From the NCBI GenBank assembly GCA_031363055.1, contig JANLTP010000218.1, forward strand, positions 1-43,121: a DNA stretch of 43,121 nt. Direction: 5' to 3'. The notes under the pieces were generated by a model. The model saw nothing but the letters and a program-made list of their open reading frames with translations. It searched no databases and was not told the origin of the DNA. Shown piece by piece: positions 25,318 to 32,833 of the stretch (position 1 is the stretch's first letter; each line of letters starts with the position of its first letter). A program made the position numbers and the translations under genes. The stretch comes from JANLTP01 sp031363055 (GTDB taxonomy: Bacteria > Pseudomonadota > Gammaproteobacteria > Burkholderiales > Burkholderiaceae_E).

Positions 25318-25398
25318 ATGTCGAACGTATCTCGCTTCTATTTCTTTAGCTTTTATGGCTTTTCCGCCACCGGTGGAATGAGTCGGGGACCCGTTTAG
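25318..25398 (+). CDS. Phe/Tyr-rich leader peptide of the DAHP-synthase attenuator
   Basis: A 26-codon open frame starts MSNVSRFYFFSFYGF and stops with TAG at 25396-25398. Seven of the nine codons from 25336 to 25362 are Phe (TTC/TTT, five) or Tyr (TAT, two). This is the composition expected of a leader that senses charged tRNA-Phe and tRNA-Tyr, comparable in principle to E. coli pheL. The remaining codons, encoding SATGG and beyond, overlap the RNA strands that form the alternative hairpins. No Shine-Dalgarno sequence precedes the ATG. The frame leads directly to an intrinsic terminator and then to a class I DAHP synthase gene, whose product begins the pathway that makes both amino acids. 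The peptide itself need not have a function. Confidence 0.82.
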   Translation: MSNVSRFYFFSFYGFSATGGMSRGPV

Positions 25399-25433
25399 CG
25401 CAAAACGCAGTACGCTCCGAATCAAACCGCCGG
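25364..25433 (+). promoter_or_regulatory. Mutually exclusive pause and antiterminator helices of the attenuator
   Basis: CCGCC (25364-25368) can pair with GGTGG (25372-25376) across a three-base ACC loop, forming a small leader hairpin just after the Phe/Tyr codons. The overlapping strand CCGGTGG (25370-25376) can instead pair along all seven bases, with one G-U, with CCGCCGG (25427-25433), the inner part of the terminator's 5' arm. A ribosome stalled on the Phe/Tyr codons would cover CCGCC, free GGTGG and so favour the antiterminator. This is read by eye; no folding energies were computed. Confidence 0.7.
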
Positions 25434-25458
25434 CTCAGTCCGGCGGTTTTTGTTTTTC
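25424..25458 (+). terminator. Intrinsic terminator of the DAHP-synthase leader (attenuator)
   Basis: A perfect 10-bp stem, AAACCGCCGG (25424-25433) with CCGGCGGTTT (25440-25449), has a six-base loop CTCAGT. It is followed by a T-rich tract interrupted by one G (to 25458). It lies 18 bp before the DAHP-synthase ATG, with no gene upstream to terminate except the leader peptide, so it acts as an attenuator rather than an operon end. Confidence 0.88.
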
Positions 25459-25476
25459 TAAAATGAGAATTTAGCC

Positions 25477-26544
25477 ATGCCCTCTAAAACTGACGATCTG
25501 CGAATCAATGAAATTCGCGAACTGGCGCCGCCCGCGCACCTGTTGCGCGAGTTCCCGGTCGGCGAGCAGGCCGCGCAGGTCACCGCCGATTCGCGCCAGG
25601 CGATTCACCGGATCTTGCACAATATGGACGACCGTTTGCTGGTCATCATTGGCCCGTGCTCGATTCATGACCCGAAGGCCGCGCTCGACTATGCGCGCCG
25701 GCTACGCGAACAACGCCAGCGTCTGGCCGGCGATCTCGAGATCGTGATGCGCGTCTATTTCGAAAAGCCACGCACCACGGTAGGCTGGAAAGGACTCATC
25801 AACGATCCGCAGTTGGACAACAGTTTTGATATCAATCGCGGTCTGCGGACCGCCCGCGAGTTGCTGGTCAGCATCAACGAGCTGGGGCTGCCGGCCGGCA
25901 CCGAGTTTCTCGATGTGATTACGCCGCAATACCTGGCCGATCTGATCGCCTGGGGCGCGATTGGCGCGCGCACCACCGAGTCTCAGGTCCATCGCGAACT
26001 GGCGTCGGCGCTGTCCTGCCCGGTCGGATTCAAGAACGGTACCGACGGCAATCTGCGGATCGCACTCGATGCGATCAAGGCAGCGTCGCATCCACACCAC
26101 TTTCTGTCGGTGACCAAGGGCGGCGTGTCGGCGATTGTGTCTAGCCGCGGCAATGAGGACTGTCACATCATTCTGCGCGGCGGCAAGTTACCAAATTTCG
26201 ATTCAGCCAGTGTCGACAACGCCTGCAAGGAGGCCGCTCAGGCCGCGCTCGCTTGCCGGCTGATGATCGACTGCAGCCATGGCAACAGTCAGAAAAAGCC
26301 CGAAAATCAGATACCGGTCGCACGCAACATCGCCGAGCAACTGGCCGCTGGTGATGACCGGATTTTCGGCGTCATGGTCGAGAGCCACCTGGTGGCGGGC
26401 CGACAAGACCTGGTTGACGGTCAAACCCTGACCTACGGACAAAGTGTGACCGATGGTTGTATCGGTTGGGAAGACAGCGTCGACGTGCTCAATGCATTGG
26501 CACACGGAGTGCAGAAACGTCGTCAGGTGGCGGCGACCCAGTAG
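25477..26544 (+). CDS. 3-deoxy-7-phosphoheptulonate (DAHP) synthase, class I, AroG/AroF type
   Basis: The 355-residue cytoplasmic enzyme condenses phosphoenolpyruvate and erythrose 4-phosphate, the first step of the shikimate pathway. It matches the class I-alpha family (E. coli AroG 350 aa). Visible hallmarks are 'LLVIIGPCSIHDPKAALDYA', 'MRVYFEKPRTTVGWKGLIND', 'QVHRELASALSCPVGFKNGT' and the metal-site region 'CRLMIDCSHGNSQKKPENQ'. The N-terminal extension 'LRINEIRELAPPAHLLREFP' is typical of feedback-regulated forms; whether Phe or Tyr inhibits cannot be told by eye. An attenuator with a Phe/Tyr leader peptide directly precedes it, implying transcription rises when charged tRNA-Phe or tRNA-Tyr is scarce. 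The gene would be aroG or aroF by E. coli naming; I leave the symbol open. Confidence 0.97.
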   Translation: MPSKTDDLRINEIRELAPPAHLLREFPVGEQAAQVTADSRQAIHRILHNMDDRLLVIIGPCSIHDPKAALDYARRLREQRQRLAGDLEIVMRVYFEKPRTTVGWKGLINDPQLDNSFDINRGLRTARELLVSINELGLPAGTEFLDVITPQYLADLIAWGAIGARTTESQVHRELASALSCPVGFKNGTDGNLRIALDAIKAASHPHHFLSVTKGGVSAIVSSRGNEDCHIILRGGKLPNFDSASVDNACKEAAQAALACRLMIDCSHGNSQKKPENQIPVARNIAEQLAAGDDRIFGVMVESHLVAGRQDLVDGQTLTYGQSVTDGCIGWEDSVDVLNALAHGVQKRRQVAATQ

Positions 26545-26698
26545 TGCCGATCCGCGCTCAAACGGATGCCGACCAGGACGATTTCACTGCCTCTGGTCGG
26601 AAACACTGTTACCCATTGCCAACGCAGCCGCTGCAGGGCTCCGGATGCGACAAAGTTCCGTGCTATAACTCGAGGCAATCCCCCAGAGGAGTTGATTA

Positions 26699-27316
26699 AT
26701 GGACGTTGTCAAGAGCGTCGCTGTTCCAGCAACCGAGACGAATATGGAAAGTGTAAGCACCGCCACGCGCACGGGTACTCACAAGCCCACACCGCATGAA
26801 CGCCTGCTTGCATTAGGCCTGAAGCCGATTGGTCGAGCCAGCGAATATGCGGATGAAATTCATGGATTGATGTCGAAGACCCCGTTGTTCTCGGGCCTGG
26901 ACATTGATGAAACCCGCAAGCTCGGGGCCTTCATGTATGTGTACGAATCGCCACCGGGGGTGACTATCATCTCCGAAGGCGAGTCGGGTGATTTCATGAT
27001 GCTGCTAATCAACGGCATGGTTGATGTGTTACGTCGCAATCGCTACAACTATCCGTCGCGAATTGCAGTGGCGCACGCCGGTCATGCGCTGGGTGAGATG
27101 TCGATGTTCGACGGTGAGCCCAGGTTTGCCTCGTGTGTGACGCTGGAGCACAGCCGTATTGCCGTGCTGACTCGTGACGCCATGATGCTGGTGCTGACCG
27201 ACGAGCCGAAGCTCGGCAACAAGATTCTCCTGAAACTGGTGCAATTGCTCTCCGAGCGGCTGCGTCAGACCAGCGCCAAGCTGGTGTCCTACCTCGAAGC
27301 TGCACGCGAAGCTTAA
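26699..27316 (+). CDS. Cyclic-nucleotide-binding-domain protein without DNA-binding domain
   Basis: The 205-residue protein has a polar 55-residue N-terminus. A CNB/Crp-like beta-roll follows (about 60-175): 'FSGLDIDETRKLGAFMYVYE', 'GVTIISEGESGDFMMLLING', and 'HALGEMSMFDGEPRFASCVT', which corresponds to the phosphate-binding cassette. The last 30 residues form a helix, 'LLKLVQLLSERLRQTSAKLV', but no helix-turn-helix domain follows, so it is probably not a transcription factor by itself. The ligand may be cAMP or another nucleotide, or none. The ATG is preceded by AGAGGAG, a strong ribosome-binding site. The gene stands alone after the DAHP synthase gene, with its own terminator. Confidence 0.9.
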   Translation: MDVVKSVAVPATETNMESVSTATRTGTHKPTPHERLLALGLKPIGRASEYADEIHGLMSKTPLFSGLDIDETRKLGAFMYVYESPPGVTIISEGESGDFMMLLINGMVDVLRRNRYNYPSRIAVAHAGHALGEMSMFDGEPRFASCVTLEHSRIAVLTRDAMMLVLTDEPKLGNKILLKLVQLLSERLRQTSAKLVSYLEAAREA

Positions 27317-27353
27317 GACGCTTCGATAGGGCAGCGCGAGCTGCCCACAGCGG

Positions 27354-27386
27354 AAACGGCCCTTCGTTGAGATTGGCCGTTTTTTT
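27354..27386 (+). terminator. Intrinsic terminator after the cyclic-nucleotide-binding protein gene
   Basis: AAACGGCC (27354-27361) pairs with GGCCGTTT (27375-27382) across a 13-base loop, followed by a run of T to 27386. A second hairpin, GGGCAG/CTGCCC (27329-27346), lies just before it. The site separates the rightward gene from the leftward FAD-oxidase/methyltransferase gene. Confidence 0.85.
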
Positions 27387-27410
27387 ATTCCGCGCCCTTT
27401 TGCCGCGTAT

Positions 27411-29729
27411 CTATCCCGGCTTCACGAACCCCATCAGCACGTTATCCGACGGATCGTCCATCTGCTGCATGAACAGCCCCGTGTCACGTAAGCCGCGCGC
27501 TTCCAGATACGTGGTCCAGTAGGAGATCGGTGCGAAGTTTCGGTGTTCGCTCAGGTTCTCTTCCCAGCTCAGCCCGTCACCGGCATTGCTGACGGTATGC
27601 GCCAATGAAACGAAGGTGCGCTGTGCCACGGTCGGAACGTCATGATCGCGAAGAACGAAATAACCGCCCGGGCGAATCAGCCGAATCACCGAGTTCATGA
27701 AGCTGTCGAGTTGCGCCGGTGGGCAATGGTGCAAGCCGATAAAACAGGTGATCAGATCAAGGCTTTCATGGTGCAACTTCGGCGACGCTAAAGGCTGGTA
27801 GTCGTCCAGCGAAATATGGTTACCCGAACTCCACAAACGGCCGCGCTCGAGCATGGCCGCAAGCGAGTACGACGGTGGCTTCTCATTGACGTCAAAGGTG
27901 TGGCCGAGGATTCGCAGCCGCTTCGACAAGGCGCTCAAGTAGCGGCCGTTACTGCCAATTTCCATGTACCCGTTGATGGTCCGGCGGCTACCCAGCAGCC
28001 CCAGCGTCTGCAAGGCCAGTTCTTCCTTGTGTTTGGCGAACCCGGGCCAGGAGTGCCACCACTGCCGCAGGCTCGGGCGAATGCCCGGCAACTCGCGAAC
28101 CAGATTTCGGTAGACCGCTTCGTCGCTGTCATGCTTGCCGATCAATTGTTTGATTAGCGCATGAAAGCGCTCTTCCGGATATTGCTGATAGACATTTTGC
28201 AGAAAGCGATAGAAGCCATCGTGCCGGGCCGGCTCGTCAAAGACCGCGCGAAACTCGGATTCAGCTTCCGACGCGTCAAGTAAAGACTCATCTGGGACAA
28301 ATTGCTCGATAGCGTCGCTCTCGAGGACCGGTGCAGCCAGCAGCTCGAGTTCGCCCTGTGCGCTGGGTAGCAGCGCCGGATCGTAATAGTGAGTCCAGAG
28401 TGCATTGCGAAAGCGATACGCCGGATCCAGACGCGCCTTCAAGGCGAACAATTCAAGCGCGCGTGGGTAGGCGGCCATGAATTGCTTGGGCGTCGCCAGA
28501 ATGTCATACGGCAGAAAGTGCGCGCCGCCGACCGCGATGGCGGCGTCAATCAACTCACGGGTCCAGACTACAGTTTGGGTGACTTGCGCGGCGATTTTCC
28601 GATGCCGATGATGCAACATCACGCACAAGGTTTCGCCGCGCGCCCAAGCGAGTAGGGAACCCGGATCGGCCTCGGCCTGTCGCACGGTAATGTCGACCGT
28701 GCTGACCTTGTGCCGCTTCAAAGTGAGTGCGACTTGCTCGATAAAGCGCTCGAAGGCGGCCAGCGGAATCATGTATTCCTGCAAGGTGCCAGTGCCTAAT
28801 GTTTTCGCGTTCGGCATCAACTCGCCAACGTCGTAGCTAGTCTGAAAATTTCGGTAATGAACCATCGGACGAAGATCGGCGATCGGTCCGGTAATGTAGT
28901 CGCGTTGAATTCGCGATAGCAGGTTGTCGTTGATGGCGCTGCCCAAAGTGCCGCTGATCGAGTAGCCCTCGCCGGGCAACTGCAGCCGCCCAGGTTCGCT
29001 AACCGAGTCGTTGCTATCGAACCAGGTTACCGAGCGCACCTTCTTGAAGTTGCGCCCGTACAGCTCGGCATGATGCAGCACGGCCTTTTGAGTCGCTAAC
29101 GATTTGAGTCGGAACTGATCGGCATAGTCGGCGAGCTTCATGCGCGACACTTGTCGGCGAATCGCACGATTGCGGGTCAACTCGAGCTCGGCTTCGACAA
29201 TGACGCCCAACGCGCCGTAGCCGCCTATGGCGCCGTAAAAGATCTCGGCATTCTGCTCTGGGCTGGCGTCGATGAGGGCGCCATCGGCCATGACGATTCG
29301 AATCGCCCGAACCGAATCAATCAGCGGCCCTTGCGCCATACAGGCACCATGCGCATTGACGCTCAAGGAGCCACCAACTGTGAAGTTGCCGTAAGTCTGC
29401 GGGATCCGTACCGCCAGATCATGTGCATCGATGAAGCGAGTCAAGTCGCGCCAGCGAATCCCGGCCTGCACGCGAACGGTATTTTTGAGCGGCGAAAACC
29501 AGACCACTTCGTTCAACAGTCGCAAGTCCAGATGCAAGCTGTCGGCGCTGGCGATGTGGCCGCCCATGCTGTAACGGCCGCCGCCGATCGAGATCGGTCC
29601 ATCGCTGCGCGCAATAGCCTCAGAGACGGCTTCGACGCTTTCCGGCGTAATGATGGCCCAGACGGTCACAGCATGCATGCCGCTTACGTCGTTGACCGAA
29701 TTGATTTGACGTACTTTGGCAGATTCCAT
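27411..29729 (-). CDS. Fused FAD-linked oxidase and SAM-dependent methyltransferase
   Basis: The 772-residue protein has two enzymes in one chain. The N-terminal part (about 15-450) is an FAD_binding_4 (PCMH-type) oxidase: 'GPISIGGGRYSMGGHIASAD', 'TYGNFTVGGSLSVNAHGACM' and 'IFYGAIGGYGALGVIVEAEL', ending with 'LDPAYRFRNALWTHYYDP' as in berberine-bridge/gulonolactone-type oxidases. The C-terminal part (about 560-772) is a class I methyltransferase: motif I 'GYMEIGSNGRYLSALSKRLR' near 585-605, and 'LITCFIGLHHCPPAQLDSFM' with 'RLIRPGGYFVLRDHDVP' further on. No signal peptide or membrane segment is evident, so it is probably cytoplasmic or peripheral. There is no neighbouring pathway gene to suggest a substrate. 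No frameshift or internal stop interrupts the chain, so the fusion looks genuine. Confidence 0.87.
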   Translation of the reverse strand: MESAKVRQINSVNDVSGMHAVTVWAIITPESVEAVSEAIARSDGPISIGGGRYSMGGHIASADSLHLDLRLLNEVVWFSPLKNTVRVQAGIRWRDLTRFIDAHDLAVRIPQTYGNFTVGGSLSVNAHGACMAQGPLIDSVRAIRIVMADGALIDASPEQNAEIFYGAIGGYGALGVIVEAELELTRNRAIRRQVSRMKLADYADQFRLKSLATQKAVLHHAELYGRNFKKVRSVTWFDSNDSVSEPGRLQLPGEGYSISGTLGSAINDNLLSRIQRDYITGPIADLRPMVHYRNFQTSYDVGELMPNAKTLGTGTLQEYMIPLAAFERFIEQVALTLKRHKVSTVDITVRQAEADPGSLLAWARGETLCVMLHHRHRKIAAQVTQTVVWTRELIDAAIAVGGAHFLPYDILATPKQFMAAYPRALELFALKARLDPAYRFRNALWTHYYDPALLPSAQGELELLAAPVLESDAIEQFVPDESLLDASEAESEFRAVFDEPARHDGFYRFLQNVYQQYPEERFHALIKQLIGKHDSDEAVYRNLVRELPGIRPSLRQWWHSWPGFAKHKEELALQTLGLLGSRRTINGYMEIGSNGRYLSALSKRLRILGHTFDVNEKPPSYSLAAMLERGRLWSSGNHISLDDYQPLASPKLHHESLDLITCFIGLHHCPPAQLDSFMNSVIRLIRPGGYFVLRDHDVPTVAQRTFVSLAHTVSNAGDGLSWEENLSEHRNFAPISYWTTYLEARGLRDTGLFMQQMDDPSDNVLMGFVKPG

Positions 29730-29891
29730 CGCAAGATCGTACCGAAGGAGCAGCCGGTTGATCTGCGTTCAGGCAAGTCGACGGTGAGGCTCGTCCGATG
29801 ACTGGTGCGTCCGGGGGGTGCCGGATTCGGTAAAAACGACGATGGCGAGTGAAACACCGGACGGTAACTAGCGAAGTTGACAATGCTCCTG

Positions 29892-29907
29892 GACTATCGC
29901 GATAGTC
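29892..29907. repeat. 16-bp perfect palindrome across the DUF2442 stop codon
   Basis: GACTATCG followed directly by CGATAGTC forms a perfect inverted repeat with no loop. It includes the DUF2442 stop codon (29894-29896, minus strand). There is no T-run on either side, so it is not an intrinsic terminator. Confidence 0.6.
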
Positions 29908-30166
29908 TGTCGTTTAGAGCGACGTCGCCCGCTAATGGTCGCAATTCACTAATCAATGTTTCAGGTGCAATATCTTGATCGTTCGGCCAAGTGACCGCGC
30001 CCAATAAAATCCCGACTTGATTGAAATAGTTCACCTCGCGCAATTCGCGAAAGACGCCGCGATCCAAATACGGTTTTAGATCAAATATGCCTGAACGACC
30101 GTCCTCAATCTCGACATAGATTCGATAATTCGACAATGGCTTTACAAGCTTCACGTCCCAGTACAT
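29894..30166 (-). CDS. DUF2442-domain protein
   Basis: From the ATG at 30166 (MYWDVKLVKPLSNYRIYVE) the product is 90 residues. The Asp/Gly pattern 'DGRSGIFDLKPYLDRGVFRE' and 'GAVTWPNDQDIAPETLIS' match DUF2442. These small proteins are usually encoded next to a DUF4160 protein and are suspected, not proven, to form a toxin-antitoxin-like or mobile pair. Here the DUF4160 gene immediately upstream is broken. The frame extends 15 codons further upstream, but this extension lies in the DUF4160 remnant and is not used. Confidence 0.85.
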   Translation of the reverse strand: MYWDVKLVKPLSNYRIYVEIEDGRSGIFDLKPYLDRGVFRELREVNYFNQVGILLGAVTWPNDQDIAPETLISELRPLAGDVALNDRLSR

Positions 30167-30173
30167 AGCTACC

Positions 30174-30310
30174 TCACAGCGGAAGGATTTTGTAGGGTAT
30201 CTCACCAGCAATCGACAGCTCCCAGTCGGCCTTCAGCTCGATTTGTGATGGCGATTATCGAGAAGATACATTCGAATAATGATGCCGTAAAACATCGAAA
30301 TAATGGGCAT
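30174..30310 (-). pseudogene. DUF4160 gene remnant with internal deletion
   Basis: Translating the minus strand from ATG at 30310 gives MPIISMFYGIIIRMYLLDNR and HHKSS before a stop. This matches the conserved N-terminus of DUF4160 proteins. The next frame then gives LKADWELSIAGEIPYKILPL and a TGA at 30174-30176, matching the conserved C-terminus. Intact relatives are about 85 residues. Here the central part, roughly 40 codons, is missing and the two ends are out of frame (137 bp in total). The remnant ends eight bases before the DUF2442 ATG, the usual pairing order, so the deletion inactivated one member of an existing pair. Confidence 0.78.
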
Positions 30311-30667
30311 TTGCCAAACTTTCGAAAACTGAGGTTCTAACCATCTTCCTGAAAATGACAATTGGCTTGCGAGATTATTGCATTACGAAGGCTAGCTTGC
30401 CACGATGGCAGTGTTTGCCCGCAGTCACTGAAATGACGCCGTGCAAGGAATCGTGATACAAGACGTGAAACCAGTTCCGCCGAAGTCTTCTACGTCTTTA
30501 CGCATTGAGGCCGGCGGTTTGTTGGTTCAAGTCGTAAAGTGATATTTACCAGACGTATGTGAGCGTTGTCTTGAAGGTCAATCGCGGTACGTCGACATAA
30601 CCTGGATTCTGGTACAAACCAAATTTGCAGGTTCCGGACATTTTCTGTCGCGGAACAGGAGAACAGT
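30311..30667. other. Intergenic region upstream of iorA
   Basis: About 357 bp between the DUF4160 remnant (minus) and iorA (plus). It is less GC-rich than its surroundings. I see no gene, RNA gene or convincing promoter in it. AGGAG stands just before the TTG start of iorA. Confidence 0.6.
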
Positions 30668-32833
30668 TTGGAGCGATCATTTGCCACCGAAATCGAGGCG
30701 CTCAAGTTGGGCGCTGGCGAAACATTCCAGGGTGAAGGAATACTCGCCGTAACCAAAGCATTGTTGCAAAGCGGCGTGTCCTATGTCGGCGGCTATCAGG
30801 GCGCGCCGGTGTCGCATCTGCTCGATGTCATGGTGCAAGCCGAGGACTACATGGCCAGTCTCGGCGTCCACGTCGAGGCCTGCACCAACGAAGCCGCAGC
30901 GGCAGCGTTGTTGGCCGCGTCGATCAACTATCCGGCGCGCGGCGCCGTCACCTGGAAGTCGATCGTCGGCACCAATGTCGCGGCCGACGGCCTGTCGAAT
31001 CTGGCCTCGGCAGGTGTGGTCGGCGGCGCGATGATCATCGTCGGCGAAGATTACGGCGAAGGCGCTTCGGTCATTCAGGAGCGTACGCACTCGTTTGCGA
31101 TGAAGTCGTCGCTCTGGCTGCTCGATCCGCGCCCGAATCTGCCGACCATCGTGAACATGGTCGAGCACGGCTTCGCGCTCTCCGAGGCCTCGAACACGCC
31201 AGTCATGATGGAGTTGCGTATCCGCGCCTGTCATGTGCGCGGCGCGTTTAGCTGCAAGGACAACATTGCGCCGGCGGTGTCGACGCGCAACCGGCTCAGC
31301 GGGCCGCCGGTGTTCAATTACGATCGCCTCGCGCACCCACCGGCTACCTTCAGGCAGGAAAAACTCAAGAACGAAGTGCGCAGGCCAGCGGCGCAGGCAT
31401 ACATCCTGGCGCATCGGTTGAACGAGGTTTTTGGCGATGACCAGAGCATTGCTGATCTGAACGCCGCCGCTCCGATCGGCCTCATCGTGCAAGGCGGCCT
31501 CTACAACAATTTAATCCGGGCCTTGCAGGGCTTTGGCCTCGCCGATTCAATTGGCCGCTCGATGCTGCCCATGCTCTGCCTGAACGTCGTCTATCCGCTG
31601 GTACCCGAACAGATACGCGAGTTCTGCGTCGGCAAGGGTGCTGTGCTGGTGTTTGAAGAAGGCCAACCGGAGTTTCTCGAGCAGGAGATGCAGACGATCC
31701 TTCGACGCGGCGAGCTGAACACGCCGCTCTACGGCAAGGACATGCTCGAGATGGCCGGCGAGTACACCACCGAACTCATGAGCGCAGGCCTGATGAAGTT
31801 TCTCACCAAGGTCGGAGGCTTCGAGGCCGCGGTGGCGCGGGTCCGGGCCGCCGCCGAGTCGCTGGCGAATGTACGTCAGAAGGCAGCCATTCACCTGGGC
31901 AAACATGTACCGCCGCGGCCGCCGACATTTTGCGTGGGTTGCCCGGAACGACCGGTATTTTCAGCGCTGAAAATGGCGCAGCAGGACCTTGGCGCGATGC
32001 ATGTGTCGGCCGATATCGGCTGCCATGCCTTCGGTACCTTCGAGCCATTCTCGATGGGCAATTCGATCCTCGGGTACGGCATGAGTCTGGCCAGCGCAGC
32101 GGGTGTGACTCCGCTCTCGAATGCGCGGCCGATCGCGATCATGGGCGATGGCGGGTTCTGGCATAACGGTTTGCTCTCCGGCGTTGCCTCGCATTTGATG
32201 AATCGCGGCGATGGCGTGCTCATGATCATGAAGAACGGCTACACCTCGGCCACCGGTACGCAGGAGCTGATTTCGTCCCCGCTGGGCGAAGTCAAGCGAA
32301 TCGCCGGCGCGGCCAGTGCGACTCACTCGGAGCTGACCATCGAGAACACGCTCAAAGGCATGGGTGTGCAATGGATGAAGACTGTGCACACCTACAAGGT
32401 CGGCGAGATGAAGGCGACCCTCACCGACGCGCTGAGCACCCAGACGCCCGGCCTGAAGGTCATCATCGCCGAAGGCGAATGCCAGCTCGAGCGACAACGC
32501 CGCGTCCAACCGATGAACGCGCAGGCGCTGTCGCGCGGTGAACGCGTCGTGCGGGTGCGCTACGGCATCGATGAAGACGTCTGTACCGGTGATCACTCCT
32601 GCATCCGGATTTCCGGTTGTCCGTCGTTGACGATCAAGGACCCGAGTGATCCTCTGAAGGTCGATCCGGTGGCGACCATCAATCAGCAATGTGTCGGATG
32701 CGGCCTGTGCGGCGAGAATGCGCACGCCGCCACGCTGTGCCCCAGTTTTTATCGGGTAGAAGTGATCCAGAACCCAACCGCCTGGGACAAGTTCAAGGAT
32801 CGCATTCGTCGTTGGGCGCAGGGCTTGTCATGA
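30668..32833 (+). CDS. iorA: Indolepyruvate:ferredoxin oxidoreductase alpha-type subunit
   Basis: The 721-residue protein starts with TTG, preceded by AGGAG at five bases' spacing. The N-terminal pyruvate:ferredoxin-oxidoreductase-type domain has 'GVSYVGGYQGAPVSHLLDVM' and 'ACTNEAAAAALLAASINYPA'. The TPP-binding domain has 'CVGCPERPVFSALKMAQQDL' and 'IAIMGDGGFWHNGLLSG' (GDGG near residue 495). The C-terminus carries Cys residues for iron-sulfur clusters: 'DVCTGDHSCIRISGCPSL' and 'CVGCGLCGENAHAATLCPSF' (C675-C681). The enzyme oxidatively decarboxylates aryl pyruvates to aryl-acyl-CoA. The first Cys group reads C-x5-C-x4-GCP rather than the archaeal CxxCxxC, a variant I believe is shared by beta-proteobacterial members. 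It overlaps iorB by four bases (ATGA). Confidence 0.93.
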   Translation: MERSFATEIEALKLGAGETFQGEGILAVTKALLQSGVSYVGGYQGAPVSHLLDVMVQAEDYMASLGVHVEACTNEAAAAALLAASINYPARGAVTWKSIVGTNVAADGLSNLASAGVVGGAMIIVGEDYGEGASVIQERTHSFAMKSSLWLLDPRPNLPTIVNMVEHGFALSEASNTPVMMELRIRACHVRGAFSCKDNIAPAVSTRNRLSGPPVFNYDRLAHPPATFRQEKLKNEVRRPAAQAYILAHRLNEVFGDDQSIADLNAAAPIGLIVQGGLYNNLIRALQGFGLADSIGRSMLPMLCLNVVYPLVPEQIREFCVGKGAVLVFEEGQPEFLEQEMQTILRRGELNTPLYGKDMLEMAGEYTTELMSAGLMKFLTKVGGFEAAVARVRAAAESLANVRQKAAIHLGKHVPPRPPTFCVGCPERPVFSALKMAQQDLGAMHVSADIGCHAFGTFEPFSMGNSILGYGMSLASAAGVTPLSNARPIAIMGDGGFWHNGLLSGVASHLMNRGDGVLMIMKNGYTSATGTQELISSPLGEVKRIAGAASATHSELTIENTLKGMGVQWMKTVHTYKVGEMKATLTDALSTQTPGLKVIIAEGECQLERQRRVQPMNAQALSRGERVVRVRYGIDEDVCTGDHSCIRISGCPSLTIKDPSDPLKVDPVATINQQCVGCGLCGENAHAATLCPSFYRVEVIQNPTAWDKFKDRIRRWAQGLS

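Noticed and set aside
29892..29907. 16-bp perfect palindrome as a terminator or integration site
   Set aside because: It has no T-run and no duplicated flank or integrase nearby; kept only as a sequence feature.
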